56,629 nt of DNA from CAVUAN01 sp963739435 (GTDB lineage Bacteria; Acidobacteriota; Thermoanaerobaculia; UBA5066; Gp7-AA6). Position numbers and translations under genes: made by a program. Location of the stretch: positions 1 to 56,629 of the forward strand of contig CAVUAN010000011.1 of assembly GCA_963739435.1 (NCBI GenBank). Direction: 5' to 3'. Numbering within the stretch: position 1 is the first letter of the stretch; every line of letters starts with the position of its first letter. The notes below the pieces were generated by a model. The model saw only the letters and a program-made list of their open reading frames with translations. It had not been told where the DNA came from and did no database searches. Positions 23,486 through 32,115 of this stretch are shown here, piece by piece.

Positions 23486-25191
23486 GGCACCGGCCGGACG
23501 ACGACAGCGGCGCCGCTGCGGCGGGGGTCGGCGGCGGCGGAGGTCGTGCCGCCCGCCTCGGCCGACACGGCGTGGACGCGCCCGAGGGCTCCCGGCACGG
23601 GTGTGCGGGTCGAGACCTTCCACGCGTGGCCCATCGCTTCGAGGGCCGCCGTCCAGGCGGGGTCGAAACCTTCGCGCTCGATTTCCAGAACGTCGGGGAA
23701 ATCCTGCTGGTGAAAGCGCGGAGCGGCGACTGCCTCCGGAAGGGACTGGCCCCGCAGAACCAGATTCAGGAGGACCTGAAAGTTCGTCGTGAGGATGGTC
23801 GAGCCTCCCGGCGAGCCCCAGGCGAAGACGCCGCGGCCGGGAATCACGGCGATCGTCGGGCACATGGCGGAAACCATCCGCTTGCCGGGCGCCACCGCGT
23901 TGGCCGAGCCCTGCACCAGGCCATAGAGGTTCGGCTGGCCCGGCTTCGCGGTGAAGTCGTCCATCTCGTCGTTCCAGAGGAAGCCCAGGCCCGGTGCGAC
24001 GCGCTTGTTGCCGAAGCTGTCGTTCAACGTCGTCGTGACGGCGACGACCATGCCCGAAGCGTCGACGACCGAGAAATGCGTCGTGGAGGGTCGGTCTTTT
24101 TGCGCCGCCGACCACGACGCGCTCGGCGTCGCGCGGGTCGAATCGATCGACGCCGCGAGAAGGCGGAGGCGATCGGGATTCAACATGTCTTTTTCCCGCA
24201 CGCCGCCCCAGGCTGGATCACCCAGCCAGCGGTTGCGGTCGTAGAAGACCCGCCGCTCGATCTCGGAGATCCAGTGCATGGCCTCGGCGCCCGGGTGCCG
24301 CAGTTTCTCGGGCCCGATGGCAGTCGCCAGCAGCGCCATCTCGGCCAGCGCGGCGCCCGAGGACGGCGCCGGCGTCGTCACGACCTCGGCGGCGCCGAAG
24401 CGGAAGCGGATGGGCGCGCGCTCCCGGGCGGTGTAGCGCGCGAGATCGCCCTTGGTGATCAGGCCGCCGACGCGCTTCTGTCCAGCCTCGATCTCGCGCG
24501 CCACCCGTCCGCGGTAGAAGCCGTCGCCGCCGCGGTCGCGGATCGCCTCGAGGGTCCGCGCGAGCGCCGGCTGCCGGAACAACTCCCCGACAACCGGGGG
24601 AGAGCCCGAAGGAAGAAAGATCGCGGCCGTCTCGGCGTCGGCGGCGAGGTCGTTGCGGTGCGCGGCAATCGAGCTGGCCGTGTTCTCCGTCATCAGGAAC
24701 CCTTCGCGCGCGAGCGCGATCGCGGGAGAGACGACGTTCTTCCACGGCAGGCGGCCGGCCCGCCGGTGAGCCAGCGCGAGGCCGGCAACCGAGCCCGGCA
24801 CCCCGGAGGCCAGGGGCCCCTGGGTCGAGGACGGCACGACGCCGTCCCGCCCGGCGCGCACGAACAAGTCGGGCCGTGAATCACGCGGAGCGACCTCGCG
24901 GAAGTCGATGACGAGAACGCGGCCCGAGGCGTCGCGCGAGATCCAGAAACCGCCGCCCCCGAGGTTTCCAGCCTCGGGCCAGGTCACCACGAGGGCCAGG
25001 GCCATAGCCACGGCGGCGTCGGCCGCATTGCCGCCCTGCTTCAGGATCTCTGCCCCCACGCGCGCTGCGTTCTGCTCCTCCGCGGCCGCCGCGCCGCCCA
25101 CGCCCCGGGCCGACTGTTGCGCCGGAAGCGGGAGCGCTGCGAGCGACGCCAGAGCAAAAAGAGCGAGAACGAGTCCGGGGGCCTTCCGCAT
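23482..25191 (-). CDS. ggt: Gamma-glutamyltranspeptidase
   Basis: A 569-residue exported gamma-glutamyltransferase (signal VLALFALASLAALPLPAQQ). It cleaves gamma-glutamyl bonds of glutathione-like compounds after self-processing. The proenzyme splits before the nucleophilic Thr in DRPSTTHFSVVD. The small subunit holds NDEMDDF, CPTIAV and the oxyanion segment GSPGGSTI. Large-subunit features include GGNAADAAVAMALALVV and GNLGGGGF. Since this organism appears to make bacillithiol, its natural substrate may be environmental or other gamma-glutamyl compounds. A TAGAAT box 6 nt before the start suggests a leaderless mRNA. The divergent pgk promoter lies next to it. Confidence 0.95.
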   Translation of the reverse strand: MRKAPGLVLALFALASLAALPLPAQQSARGVGGAAAAEEQNAARVGAEILKQGGNAADAAVAMALALVVTWPEAGNLGGGGFWISRDASGRVLVIDFREVAPRDSRPDLFVRAGRDGVVPSSTQGPLASGVPGSVAGLALAHRRAGRLPWKNVVSPAIALAREGFLMTENTASSIAAHRNDLAADAETAAIFLPSGSPPVVGELFRQPALARTLEAIRDRGGDGFYRGRVAREIEAGQKRVGGLITKGDLARYTARERAPIRFRFGAAEVVTTPAPSSGAALAEMALLATAIGPEKLRHPGAEAMHWISEIERRVFYDRNRWLGDPAWGGVREKDMLNPDRLRLLAASIDSTRATPSASWSAAQKDRPSTTHFSVVDASGMVVAVTTTLNDSFGNKRVAPGLGFLWNDEMDDFTAKPGQPNLYGLVQGSANAVAPGKRMVSAMCPTIAVIPGRGVFAWGSPGGSTILTTNFQVLLNLVLRGQSLPEAVAAPRFHQQDFPDVLEIEREGFDPAWTAALEAMGHAWKVSTRTPVPGALGRVHAVSAEAGGTTSAAADPRRSGAAVVVRPVP

Positions 25192-25197
25192 CGCCTC

Positions 25198-25219
25198 ATT
25201 CTATCGGCGGGATTAGTAT
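25198..25219. promoter_or_regulatory. Divergent leaderless promoters of ggt and pgk
   Basis: On the minus strand TAGAAT (25203-25198) ends 6 nt before the ggt ATG at 25191. On the plus strand TAGTAT (25214-25219) ends 7 nt before the pgk ATG at 25227. Both spacings put the transcription start at the start codon. The two -10 boxes are only 10 bp apart. Confidence 0.55.
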
Positions 25220-25226
25220 TCGAGCG

Positions 25227-26399
25227 ATGAAGTCCATCCGCGATCTGCCGATCGAGGGCAAGACCATCTTCCTGCGCGTGGACTTCAATGTGCCCCTCGA
25301 GGACGGACGTGTCACGGACCCGACCCGAATCGTCGAGAGCCTCCCCACGATCCGGCTCGCACTGGAGCGTAGCGCGAAGGTCGTCTGCGCCTCGCACCTC
25401 GGAAAGCCCAGGGGCAAGCCCGACCCGAAGTTCTCGCTCGCCCCCGTGGCCGCGGCCTTTGCGGCTGCGCTCGGGAAACCCGTCGGGTTTGTCGAGGATT
25501 GCATCGGGCCCGAGGCGCAGAAGGCGGTCTCGGGCCTTTCTGCGGGCGATGTGCTGTTGCTCGAGAACCTCCGCTTCCATTCCGGGGAAGAGGCCAACGA
25601 TCCCGCGTTTTCCAAAGCGCTCGCCGCGCTCGCGGACGTCTACGTGGACGACGCTTTCGGCGCCGCGCACCGCGCGCACGCCTCCGTCGTCGGCGTGCCC
25701 GCCGCGATGACCCTCAAGGGAGCCGGCCTGCTGATGGAGAAGGAGATTCGGGAGCTCCATCGCGTTCTCGATCCCGAGCGCCCCTTCGCGGCGATACTGG
25801 GCGGCGCCAAGATCTCCGGCAAGATCGACACGCTGCGGGTGCTGGCGCATCGGGCCGACATGCTCTTGATCGGCGGCGGCATGGCCAACCACTTCGTCGC
25901 GGCGATCGGCTTGCCGGTCGGCAAGTCCCTGCTCGAGGAAGACCGAGTTCCGATGGCCCGCGAGATCCTGGATACCTGCAAGAAAGAGGGCAAGACGATC
26001 GCCCTGCCGTCCGACTTCGTCGTGGCGGCGTCTCCCGACGACGCGGCCGGCGCGGAGACGGTCGGCATCGCGAAGATCCCGAAGAACAAGATGGCTCTCG
26101 ATGTGGGGCAGAAGACGCTCGAGCAGTTCGAGCGGCTGCTCGAACCCGTCAAGACGATTTTCTGGAACGGACCCATGGGCGTCTTCGAGAAGCCTCCGTT
26201 TGACCGCGGCACGATGGCGCTTGCGATGCTGCTTTCCGAAAGCGAGGCCGTGACGGTCGTGGGCGGGGGAGAGAGCGTGGCCGCGGCACATGCCGCCGGC
26301 GTCGCCGAGAAGTTCACGCACGTCTCCACCGGTGGGGGAGCCTCTCTGGAGTTCATCACCAACGGGACTCTTCCGGGGATCGAGGCGCTCGGCTCATGA
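25227..26399 (+). CDS. pgk: Phosphoglycerate kinase
   Basis: PGK transfers phosphate between 1,3-bisphosphoglycerate and ADP in glycolysis. The 390-residue protein has FLRVDFNVPLEDGRVTDPTRI, CASHLGKPRGK and LLENLRFHSGEEAN. AFGAAHRAHAS holds a substrate-binding Arg-Ala-His. It also has GGAKISGKIDTL, WNGPMGVFEKPPFDRGT and the C-terminal STGGGASLEFI. Length is normal. It overlaps tpiA by ATGA, and pgk-tpiA-secG-tRNA-Leu is a widely conserved order. The mRNA is probably leaderless. Confidence 0.98.
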   Translation: MKSIRDLPIEGKTIFLRVDFNVPLEDGRVTDPTRIVESLPTIRLALERSAKVVCASHLGKPRGKPDPKFSLAPVAAAFAAALGKPVGFVEDCIGPEAQKAVSGLSAGDVLLLENLRFHSGEEANDPAFSKALAALADVYVDDAFGAAHRAHASVVGVPAAMTLKGAGLLMEKEIRELHRVLDPERPFAAILGGAKISGKIDTLRVLAHRADMLLIGGGMANHFVAAIGLPVGKSLLEEDRVPMAREILDTCKKEGKTIALPSDFVVAASPDDAAGAETVGIAKIPKNKMALDVGQKTLEQFERLLEPVKTIFWNGPMGVFEKPPFDRGTMALAMLLSESEAVTVVGGGESVAAAHAAGVAEKFTHVSTGGGASLEFITNGTLPGIEALGS

Positions 26400-27115
26400 G
26401 GCTCTTCATCGCCAACTGGAAGATGAACAAGACGCGGGAAGAGGCGCGGGCCTTCGCTGAAGGCCTGTCCTCGAGGCTCGGTAACTCGAGTCCGTCAGCC
26501 GAGCTCGTGGTTGCGCCGCCTTTCACGTCGCTCGAGGCCGCGCGCGACTCGCGAAAACCGGAACGCTGGTCGCTGGCGGCCCAGGACGTCTGCGCGGAGG
26601 CGGAGGGCGCCTTCACCGGGGGAGTCTCCGGGCGCATGCTCGAGGACGCGGGTTGCCGCTACGTGCTGGTCGGCCACTCCGAGCGCCGCAGGATTTTTCA
26701 CGAGGACGACGCTCTGCTCAAGAGGAAGCTTGCGAGGGCTCGCCAAGCCGGGCTCGTCCCCGTCTACTGCCTCGGCGAAACGGCGGACGAGCGTCGCGCG
26801 GGCCTGACGGCGGCGACTTTCGTCCGGCAGGTCGAGACGCTCGCCGGCGATCCGCCGGAGGCCCCGCTCGCCGTGGCCTACGAGCCGGTCTGGGCCATCG
26901 GCACGGGAAACGCCGCCACTCCCGAGGACGCCGGCGCCGCCCGGGCGCACCTGGGTGAGCTCCTGAGCTCTCGCCGCGACCTTCGGATCCTCTACGGCGG
27001 CTCGGTGACCCCCGCCAACGCCCGCTCGATCCTCGAGACCTCCGGCATGGACGGGTTCTTGATCGGCGGCGCAAGCCTCGAAGTGGCTTCGTTTCTCTCG
27101 ATTGCGGGGCTCTGA
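26396..27115 (+). CDS. tpiA: Triosephosphate isomerase
   Basis: TpiA interconverts dihydroxyacetone phosphate and glyceraldehyde 3-phosphate. The 239-residue protein starts MRLFIANWKMNKT, with the active-site Asn and Lys. YVLVGHSERRRIFHE carries the electrophilic His, and VAYEPVWAIGTGNAATPE has the catalytic Glu and flexible loop 6. ILYGGSVTPANA and FLIGGASLE form the phosphate-binding end. The start overlaps the pgk stop (ATGA), so the two are translationally coupled. Confidence 0.98.
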   Translation: MRLFIANWKMNKTREEARAFAEGLSSRLGNSSPSAELVVAPPFTSLEAARDSRKPERWSLAAQDVCAEAEGAFTGGVSGRMLEDAGCRYVLVGHSERRRIFHEDDALLKRKLARARQAGLVPVYCLGETADERRAGLTAATFVRQVETLAGDPPEAPLAVAYEPVWAIGTGNAATPEDAGAARAHLGELLSSRRDLRILYGGSVTPANARSILETSGMDGFLIGGASLEVASFLSIAGL

Positions 27116-27179
27116 CCGCGTCTCCGCCTTGACGCGGGGTCTCAGCGCGGCTACACTTCGTCCCCTTTTTGGAGGCCCT

Positions 27180-27575
27180 GTGGGAATCGCCTATGTTGCG
27201 CTGCTGGTCCTGTACATCTTCATCTGCGTGTTCCTGGTTTTGGTCGTCCTCGTCCAGCAGGGCAGGGGCGCGGACATCGCCGGGGCATTCGGCGGCGGGG
27301 GAACGCAGACCGCGTTCGGCGCTCGCGGGGCAAACACGTTGCTGCACAAGCTGACGACAGGAGCGTTCATCGGTTTCATCCTGATCGCGATGACGCTGAC
27401 GATTCTCGAGGCCCGACCGAACTCGAGCTCCGTCATGCAGAAGTTCGCCGGCAAGCCCGCCGCGGGCAAGGCCGCCCCGGCCGCTCCGGCTGCCGCCCAG
27501 CCGGCGCCGGCGGCTCCGGCCCAGGCAGCGCCCGTTGCTCCGGCTGCTCCCGTCCCCGAGCCCGCCAAGAAGTAG
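27180..27575 (+). CDS. secG: Preprotein translocase subunit SecG
   Basis: SecG is the small membrane partner of SecYE. The GTG start at 27180 has a GGAGG ribosome binding site 4 nt upstream. The protein (131 residues) has helix 1 (ALLVLYIFICVFLVLVVLVQQG), the conserved cytoplasmic loop GADIAGAFGGGGTQTAFGARGANTLLHKLT, and helix 2 (GAFIGFILIAMTLTIL). A tail of about 45 Ala/Pro residues follows. The loop and helix pattern is diagnostic despite the long tail. It follows tpiA by 64 bp and precedes a tRNA-Leu gene. Confidence 0.95.
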   Translation: MGIAYVALLVLYIFICVFLVLVVLVQQGRGADIAGAFGGGGTQTAFGARGANTLLHKLTTGAFIGFILIAMTLTILEARPNSSSVMQKFAGKPAAGKAAPAAPAAAQPAPAAPAQAAPVAPAAPVPEPAKK

Positions 27576-27583
27576 CTCTCCAT

Positions 27584-27668
<85 letters not shown>

Positions 27669-27755
27669 CTCTCGACTCACAGAACACGATCTCGTAACCA
27701 CCTCCCTGTAAACTGAGCCCGCCCCGGGAGCGTCAGACTGCCAAGGGAGGTCACC

Positions 27756-28949
27756 ATGAACCGCCGGACCCTCGCGGCAGCCGCCGCTGCCCTGGCTCTC
27801 TTCCTGGTCGCGGGTCCCGCCCGGGCGGCCTACTCTCCGGCGACCACCAACGGCTGGTTCACGACGGCCGGCCGGACGACGGGCGGCGCCACGCACACCG
27901 ACCTGTGGCTCTTCAATCCCGACCTGACGGGTCTGGCCTCGGTGACGCTCAAGTTTCACCCGGCCGTCACAAGCGGCGCTTCGGCAGGGACGACGATCTC
28001 CTCGACCGTCATCATCCTGGACACTCGCGAGACGAAATACCTCGCCGACGTGACCGCCGCCGTGCTTCCCGCGGGCGACGGCGTTTTCGGCGCGATCGAG
28101 TGGCAATCGGATCTTCCACTGCTCGGCTTGCTCCGAAGTGTTTCCGCAGCCGGCGGCGGCACGACCGGGCCGATCGTTCCCGCAACACCACAGAACGAGT
28201 CCATGACGCCGAAGACTTCCGCGAACGATGCCGTCAACGTACTCCATCTCGTCGGCCTGAACTCGGGTGACGTGAACTTTTCGTCGAGGCTGGACGTTGC
28301 CAACACCTCGGATGTCGTGTTGCCCATCGAGGTGCGAGTCGTAGAGCTCGGCAGCCAGATCGTCGGTTCGGTCCAGAGCTTTTCGATTGCGCCGCGCTCA
28401 CTCCTGCGGGCGGGCAACATCCTTCAAGCTGTGGGAGCCACCGCGGAGGACGGGCTTCGAATAACGGTGGGGATCGCCGCCGGAACCAACGTGCCCGCGG
28501 GCGGGATCGTGGCGATGGCCACGGTCACGGACAGCCGGTCGAGCGACAGCTTCGCCTCGCTGGGCCAGCGCCAGTCGGCGAGCGCGGCATCGGGCGGGCC
28601 GTGCACGCCGGACGCTCAGAGCCTGTGCCTCTCGAACGGCCGCTTCAAGGTCCAGGCCGCGTGGGAGACCTCGACGTCCTCGGGTAACGGGACCGCGATC
28701 CCGGGCACGAGCGACACGGGGCAGTTCTGGTTCTTCAGCGCCTCGAACGTCGAGATGGTCGTGAAGGTCCTGAACGCCTGCGGACTTTCACCCGCGCGCT
28801 ATTGGGTCTTCGCCGGCGGGCTGACCAACGTGAAGGTCACGATGACCGTCACGGACATGTCCAACGGCACGTTCAAGACCTATGTCAACAACCTCAACAC
28901 GCCGTTTGCGCCGATCCAGGACACCAACGCCTTCGCGACCTGCCCTTAG
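27756..28949 (+). CDS. Secreted two-module protein of unknown function
   Basis: A 397-residue exported protein with a signal peptide (ALALFLVAGPARA) and a strong GGGAGG ribosome binding site. The N-terminal module has GATHTDLWLFNPDLTGLASVTLKFHP and an ETKYLADV segment, typical of secreted acidobacterial beta-sandwich proteins. The C-terminal module (about 285-395) runs LCLSNGRFKVQAAWETS, TGQFWFFSASNVEMVVKVL, YWVFAGGLTNVKVTMTVTD and ends with paired Cys residues (C...CP). Both modules recur in the protein at 12193-13578, in the opposite order. The stop overlaps the convergent yidD stop by 4 bp. Confidence 0.85.
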   Translation: MNRRTLAAAAAALALFLVAGPARAAYSPATTNGWFTTAGRTTGGATHTDLWLFNPDLTGLASVTLKFHPAVTSGASAGTTISSTVIILDTRETKYLADVTAAVLPAGDGVFGAIEWQSDLPLLGLLRSVSAAGGGTTGPIVPATPQNESMTPKTSANDAVNVLHLVGLNSGDVNFSSRLDVANTSDVVLPIEVRVVELGSQIVGSVQSFSIAPRSLLRAGNILQAVGATAEDGLRITVGIAAGTNVPAGGIVAMATVTDSRSSDSFASLGQRQSASAASGGPCTPDAQSLCLSNGRFKVQAAWETSTSSGNGTAIPGTSDTGQFWFFSASNVEMVVKVLNACGLSPARYWVFAGGLTNVKVTMTVTDMSNGTFKTYVNNLNTPFAPIQDTNAFATCP

Positions 28950-29137
28950 GGCACGGGGTCCACGCCGCCCTTGCTCCATGGGTTGCAGCGGAGGATGCGT
29001 GAAGCAGCGAGCCATCCGCCGCGCGGCAAGCCGTAGCGCTGGATCGCCTCGCGGCCGTAGGCCGAGCAGGTGGGCTCGTAGAGACAGCGGGCCAGCCCCG
29101 TTTTCGCAATCCACGGCGACAGTGTCGCGCGGTACAC
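28946..29137 (-). CDS. yidD: Membrane protein insertion efficiency factor YidD
   Basis: The 63-residue frame MYRATLSPWIAKTGLARCLYEPTCSAYGREA ... GGWLAASRILRCNPWSKGGVDPVP is the YidD (DUF37) core with its three conserved Cys. YidD aids YidC-dependent membrane insertion. The frame stays open upstream through AIDV and further Ala/Leu-rich codons without an ATG. If one base near 29221-29226 is an insertion, it joins a signal-like N-terminus beginning at ATG 29264 to give 105 residues. That ATG lies within the left end of the MITE-like element. It is not next to rnpA as is usual. The start is uncertain. Confidence 0.88.
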   Translation of the reverse strand: MYRATLSPWIAKTGLARCLYEPTCSAYGREAIQRYGLPRGGWLAASRILRCNPWSKGGVDPVP

Positions 29138-29252
29138 GTCGATGGCTCCAACCGCCAGGCGCGCGAGCGCCTGCTCGGGCGGCGGCCTCAGCGCATCGCC
29201 CGCGGCGAAGCCCGAGGAGAGCGGCCAGCACGAGTGGGGCGAACGAGCGTCG

Positions 29253-29495
29253 GCTAGCCCGCATTATTCACGAACGACTCCGGTCGCCGCTCGGATCTCT
29301 TCCGCCCGGACGGCGTCATCGCTCCTCTGCGATGCGCCCCGGCATCGCCGTCGTCGCGCTTCCTTGTCCGGACGAAAGATCTCCTTCGCGGACAAGGTGT
29401 GCCTCGACTCATCAAGACCATTCTTCAGCAACCTGGTTAGGCGCGATTCCCGGGTCCTTGTTTCGACCGGGTGTCCGTGAATAATCCGGGCTAGC
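29253..29495. mobile_element. MITE-like element with terminal inverted repeats (243 bp)
   Basis: The left end GCTAGCCCGCATTATTCACG (29253-29272) and the right end (reverse complement of 29476-29495) GCTAGCCCGGATTATTCACG differ at a single position in 20. The interior has no convincing gene. The palindromic CTAG at each edge may represent target sequence. An exact 14-bp copy of the right end occurs alone at 3646-3659. The size and lack of a transposase fit a non-autonomous element mobilised in trans. The ends overlap the DUF4870 stop and a possible yidD start. Confidence 0.65.
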
Positions 29496-29820
29496 TGTGT
29501 CCGGCATACCGGGAGACGCCGGGCACGTAGAGGCGCAGGCCCTGGAGGGATTTCACGACGCCGACGACCGCGCAGAGCACGTAGAGCACGACGGCAATCG
29601 CCATCCCCACCGCGTAGACGCAGCCGAGCTTCGGCAGGAGAACGGAGACCGCCGTCGCAACCACGCCGAATGCGGCGAGCGCGGCAAAGAGAGCCAGGCC
29701 GTTGCGCGCGTGCCACCGCACCTCGCGGTCTTCCTTCTCGGTGAGCAGGGGGATGAGCCCCAGAAAGCCCGCGTAGGAGAGCACGAGCAGCCAGGGATGC
29801 GCCGGCCGAGGCAACTCCAT
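29491..29820 (-). CDS. DUF4870-like small membrane protein
   Basis: A 109-residue protein with three or four membrane segments: HPWLLVLSYAGFLGLIPLL, a charged TEKEDREVRWHARNGLALF loop, AALAAFGVVATAVSVLL and VGMAIAVVLYVLCAVVGVV. The loop with xRWHARNG is typical of DUF4870/Tic20-like membrane proteins. The final residues and TAG stop lie in the right end of the MITE-like element, so insertion may have changed the original C-terminus. The function is unknown. Confidence 0.82.
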   Translation of the reverse strand: MELPRPAHPWLLVLSYAGFLGLIPLLTEKEDREVRWHARNGLALFAALAAFGVVATAVSVLLPKLGCVYAVGMAIAVVLYVLCAVVGVVKSLQGLRLYVPGVSRYAGHS

Positions 29821-29873
29821 GAAGGGAAACTTACCAGAAGGCGGGCGGGCCGAACGGTCCGGCTGACAGGCTG

Positions 29874-30632
29874 CTAGGAAGTCTTCAGGCGGATCGAGCC
29901 GTTGACCGTCTCGATCTTGAGGATTTCCGTGCCGCCGTTGTAGGAGCCGCGGGCCTCTTTCGGGCCGAACTTGCCCTCGACCGAGATGTCGAAGTCGCCT
30001 TCGATGCGGCCGTTGACGGTCTCCAGATCGTAGCGGACGGAAGACTTCTTGTCGAAAGTCACGTCGACACTGCCGTTGACCGTTTCGAGCTGCGATTTCT
30101 TGAAGTTGCCCTTGAAGGCCACGCGGAGCGAGCCGTTGACGGTCGTGGCCCGGACCGGGCCTTCCACGTCCTTCAACTCGATCGAGCCGTTGACGGCCTC
30201 GGCGTCCATGCTGCCGCCGAACCCGGCCGCCACGACCTTTCCGTTGGTTGTTTCGAATCGCACGTTGGTCGTCGGGGGGACATGGATCTCGTAGTCCACG
30301 GTGGCCTGGCGGTCGCCGAAGTCCAGGAAACCGAAAAGGCGCCGCCGCCGCGGGCTGATCGTGACGATCTCGATGCGATCTCCCACCTTGGTGACGCGGA
30401 TCTCGGTCTGCTTGAGCGTCTCCTCGGCGTTGCTGCCCCGGGCGGTCTTGACGGCCTTGACCCTCAGGTAGGGCCTGTCCCAGGCGATGGCCTCGATCCT
30501 GCCGTTGACGTTCTCGACAGAGACCTTGGTGACCCCGTCCAGGGAGAAGGCCTTCTCGAAGGTCTCCTCGGAGGAGCCATAGGCCGGCAGGGCGGCGAGC
30601 AGGGCGCAAAGGGCAATGGCAGTGCGTTTCAT
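29874..30632 (-). CDS. Exported DUF4097-type beta-repeat protein
   Basis: A 252-residue exported protein (signal AIALCALLAALPAYG). It is dominated by repeated short beta strands with the motif (x)TVNGS(x): VENVNGRIEAI, ETTNGKVVAAG, EAVNGSIELKD, TTVNGSLRVAF, ETVNGSVDVTF, ETVNGRIEGDF, ETVNGSIRLKT. This is the right-handed beta-solenoid signature of DUF4097/adhesin-like domains. Such proteins often accompany membrane stress or anti-sigma systems, but no regulator is adjacent. It is 53 bp upstream of the DUF4870-like gene on the same strand. Confidence 0.88.
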   Translation of the reverse strand: MKRTAIALCALLAALPAYGSSEETFEKAFSLDGVTKVSVENVNGRIEAIAWDRPYLRVKAVKTARGSNAEETLKQTEIRVTKVGDRIEIVTISPRRRRLFGFLDFGDRQATVDYEIHVPPTTNVRFETTNGKVVAAGFGGSMDAEAVNGSIELKDVEGPVRATTVNGSLRVAFKGNFKKSQLETVNGSVDVTFDKKSSVRYDLETVNGRIEGDFDISVEGKFGPKEARGSYNGGTEILKIETVNGSIRLKTS

Positions 30633-30679
30633 GGCCTTCGCCCCTTCTTAACGGAAACCGGGCCGAAATGTTCTAGCGC

Positions 30680-31072
30680 TCACGGGGCCGCCAGGATTCG
30701 GGTTCCAACCCCCCGATCGCACCGGCGGGGGGCCTGGCCGTCCTGCAGGACGGGCCATGCGTCGACGAGGTTCCAGATGGGCACGAGCAAGGGCAGGTTA
30801 CGCCGGATCGAGTCCCAGCGCGAGGCCGGACGGCCGTCGCTGCCGACGGCCTCGAGGGCCAGCCAGCGGCGGGCCCGGCCGCCTCCCGCGTCCCGCAGGA
30901 GGAAGGCACAAGTCGCCACGACCCCGAGCCCTGCCCACAGGAGGGGGAGAGCCGGCCGAAGGCCCGGGAGGAAGCGCCAGACCCCCCAGGTGAGGGCCAG
31001 GCCGCAAAGATCGGCAGCCGCGGCACATACCAGGACATCCAGGAAGAATGCGAGAATGCGGGCCCTTCGCAC
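30680..31072 (-). CDS. RDD-family membrane protein
   Basis: A 130-residue protein starting GTG 31072. Helix 1 contains the family's hallmark (ARILAFFLDVLVCAAAADL, Arg then Asp), followed by LPLLWAGLGVVATCAFLLRDAGGGRARRWLALEAVG. The third region RRNLPLLVPIWNLVDAWPVLQDG corresponds to the RDD C-terminal helix. RDD proteins are small multi-pass membrane proteins, some linked to ion exchange. The start codon is only 9 bp from that of the divergent adenosine deaminase gene. Confidence 0.8.
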   Translation of the reverse strand: MRRARILAFFLDVLVCAAAADLCGLALTWGVWRFLPGLRPALPLLWAGLGVVATCAFLLRDAGGGRARRWLALEAVGSDGRPASRWDSIRRNLPLLVPIWNLVDAWPVLQDGQAPRRCDRGVGTRILAAP

Positions 31073-31081
31073 CCGAGCATT

Positions 31082-32092
31082 ATGTCGTCAGAGCCGCGCC
31101 TCGCCGATTGCCACCTGCACTTCGAGGGGACCTTGTCCCGCTCGACCGTCGAGAAGCTCGCCCGGCGCGCAGGGCACCGGTTCGCCGAGGAAGCCCAGTT
31201 CTCGGCCGCTCGCCAGTCCGTCGGCCACAAGACGGACTTCCTCGCGCTCTACGCCGAGGTCTGCAGCCTCTTTCGGACACCGGAGGATTACCTGGAGGCA
31301 TCCCGCGAAATCGTCCGTGCGCTCGCGGCAGACGGCGTGGCTTATGCCGAGGTCTACGTTTCGCCCGAGATCTTCGGCCGGCTCGGCCTCGACCGGCGAG
31401 CCTGCCTCGAGGCAATCGACGAGGGCTTCCGCCTGGAAAGCCGCGCCTCGGGAATCGATTGCCGGATCCTGCTGGATGCCGTGCGGCACTGGGGGCCCGA
31501 CTCGGCTCACCGCGTGCTCGGCCTCTTCGAGAGCACGCCGCTGTCGTCCATTGTGGGCTTCGGGATGGGAGGCGACGAATCCGCGGTGCCGACGGCTGAC
31601 TTCGCCGATGTCTACGAGAGGGCCCGGTCCCTGGGACTGAAGACCTCCGTGCACGCGGGGGAATGGGCCGGGCCTGACTCGGTGCGCGAGGCGCTCGACC
31701 TCCTCCAGCCCGATCGCATCGACCACGGCCTCGCGGCGGCGCGGGACCCGGAGCTCCTCGAGCGGCTGGCCGACGCGGGGACGGTCCTCTTCGTCGCCCC
31801 GACTGGAAATGTCGCCACCGCTGCGGTCCCGAGCTTCGAGGAGCATCCGTTGCCGCGGCTTTTCGAAGCCGGGGTGCGCGTCGCGCTCTCCGCGGATGAT
31901 CCGCTCCTTTTCTCCACGACGACCTCCGGCGAGTACGCCGTCGCGCGCGAACAGCTGGGCTTCGACACCGACTCGCTCGAGACGCTCGCCGAGAACGCCT
32001 GGCGTGGCGCGTTCTGCTCGACGGTCCAGCGGCGCAACGGGATTCAGAAGCTGACGGGGCGGCCGCTGGCGGAGGACGAGCCGATCACGTAA
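31082..32092 (+). CDS. Adenosine deaminase-family protein
   Basis: A 336-residue amidohydrolase of the adenosine/adenine deaminase family. Metal ligands are in CHLHFEGTL (HxH), SVHAGEW (third His and the catalytic Glu) and LSADDPLLF (Asp). RIDHGLAAA provides the conserved His that activates water. It would deaminate adenosine or a related purine in salvage. The first motif has Phe-Glu where adenosine deaminases usually have Leu-Asp, so adenosine specificity is likely but not certain. It is divergent from the RDD gene. Confidence 0.92.
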   Translation: MSSEPRLADCHLHFEGTLSRSTVEKLARRAGHRFAEEAQFSAARQSVGHKTDFLALYAEVCSLFRTPEDYLEASREIVRALAADGVAYAEVYVSPEIFGRLGLDRRACLEAIDEGFRLESRASGIDCRILLDAVRHWGPDSAHRVLGLFESTPLSSIVGFGMGGDESAVPTADFADVYERARSLGLKTSVHAGEWAGPDSVREALDLLQPDRIDHGLAAARDPELLERLADAGTVLFVAPTGNVATAAVPSFEEHPLPRLFEAGVRVALSADDPLLFSTTTSGEYAVAREQLGFDTDSLETLAENAWRGAFCSTVQRRNGIQKLTGRPLAEDEPIT

Positions 32093-32115
32093 CCGATCCG
32101 GGCGCGCTCCGGGAG

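Noticed and set aside
29142..29480. Possible protein frame inside the MITE-like element
   Set aside because: It has no recognisable domains, runs across the element's left border into the yidD region, and has low-complexity Arg/Ser composition typical of shadow frames.
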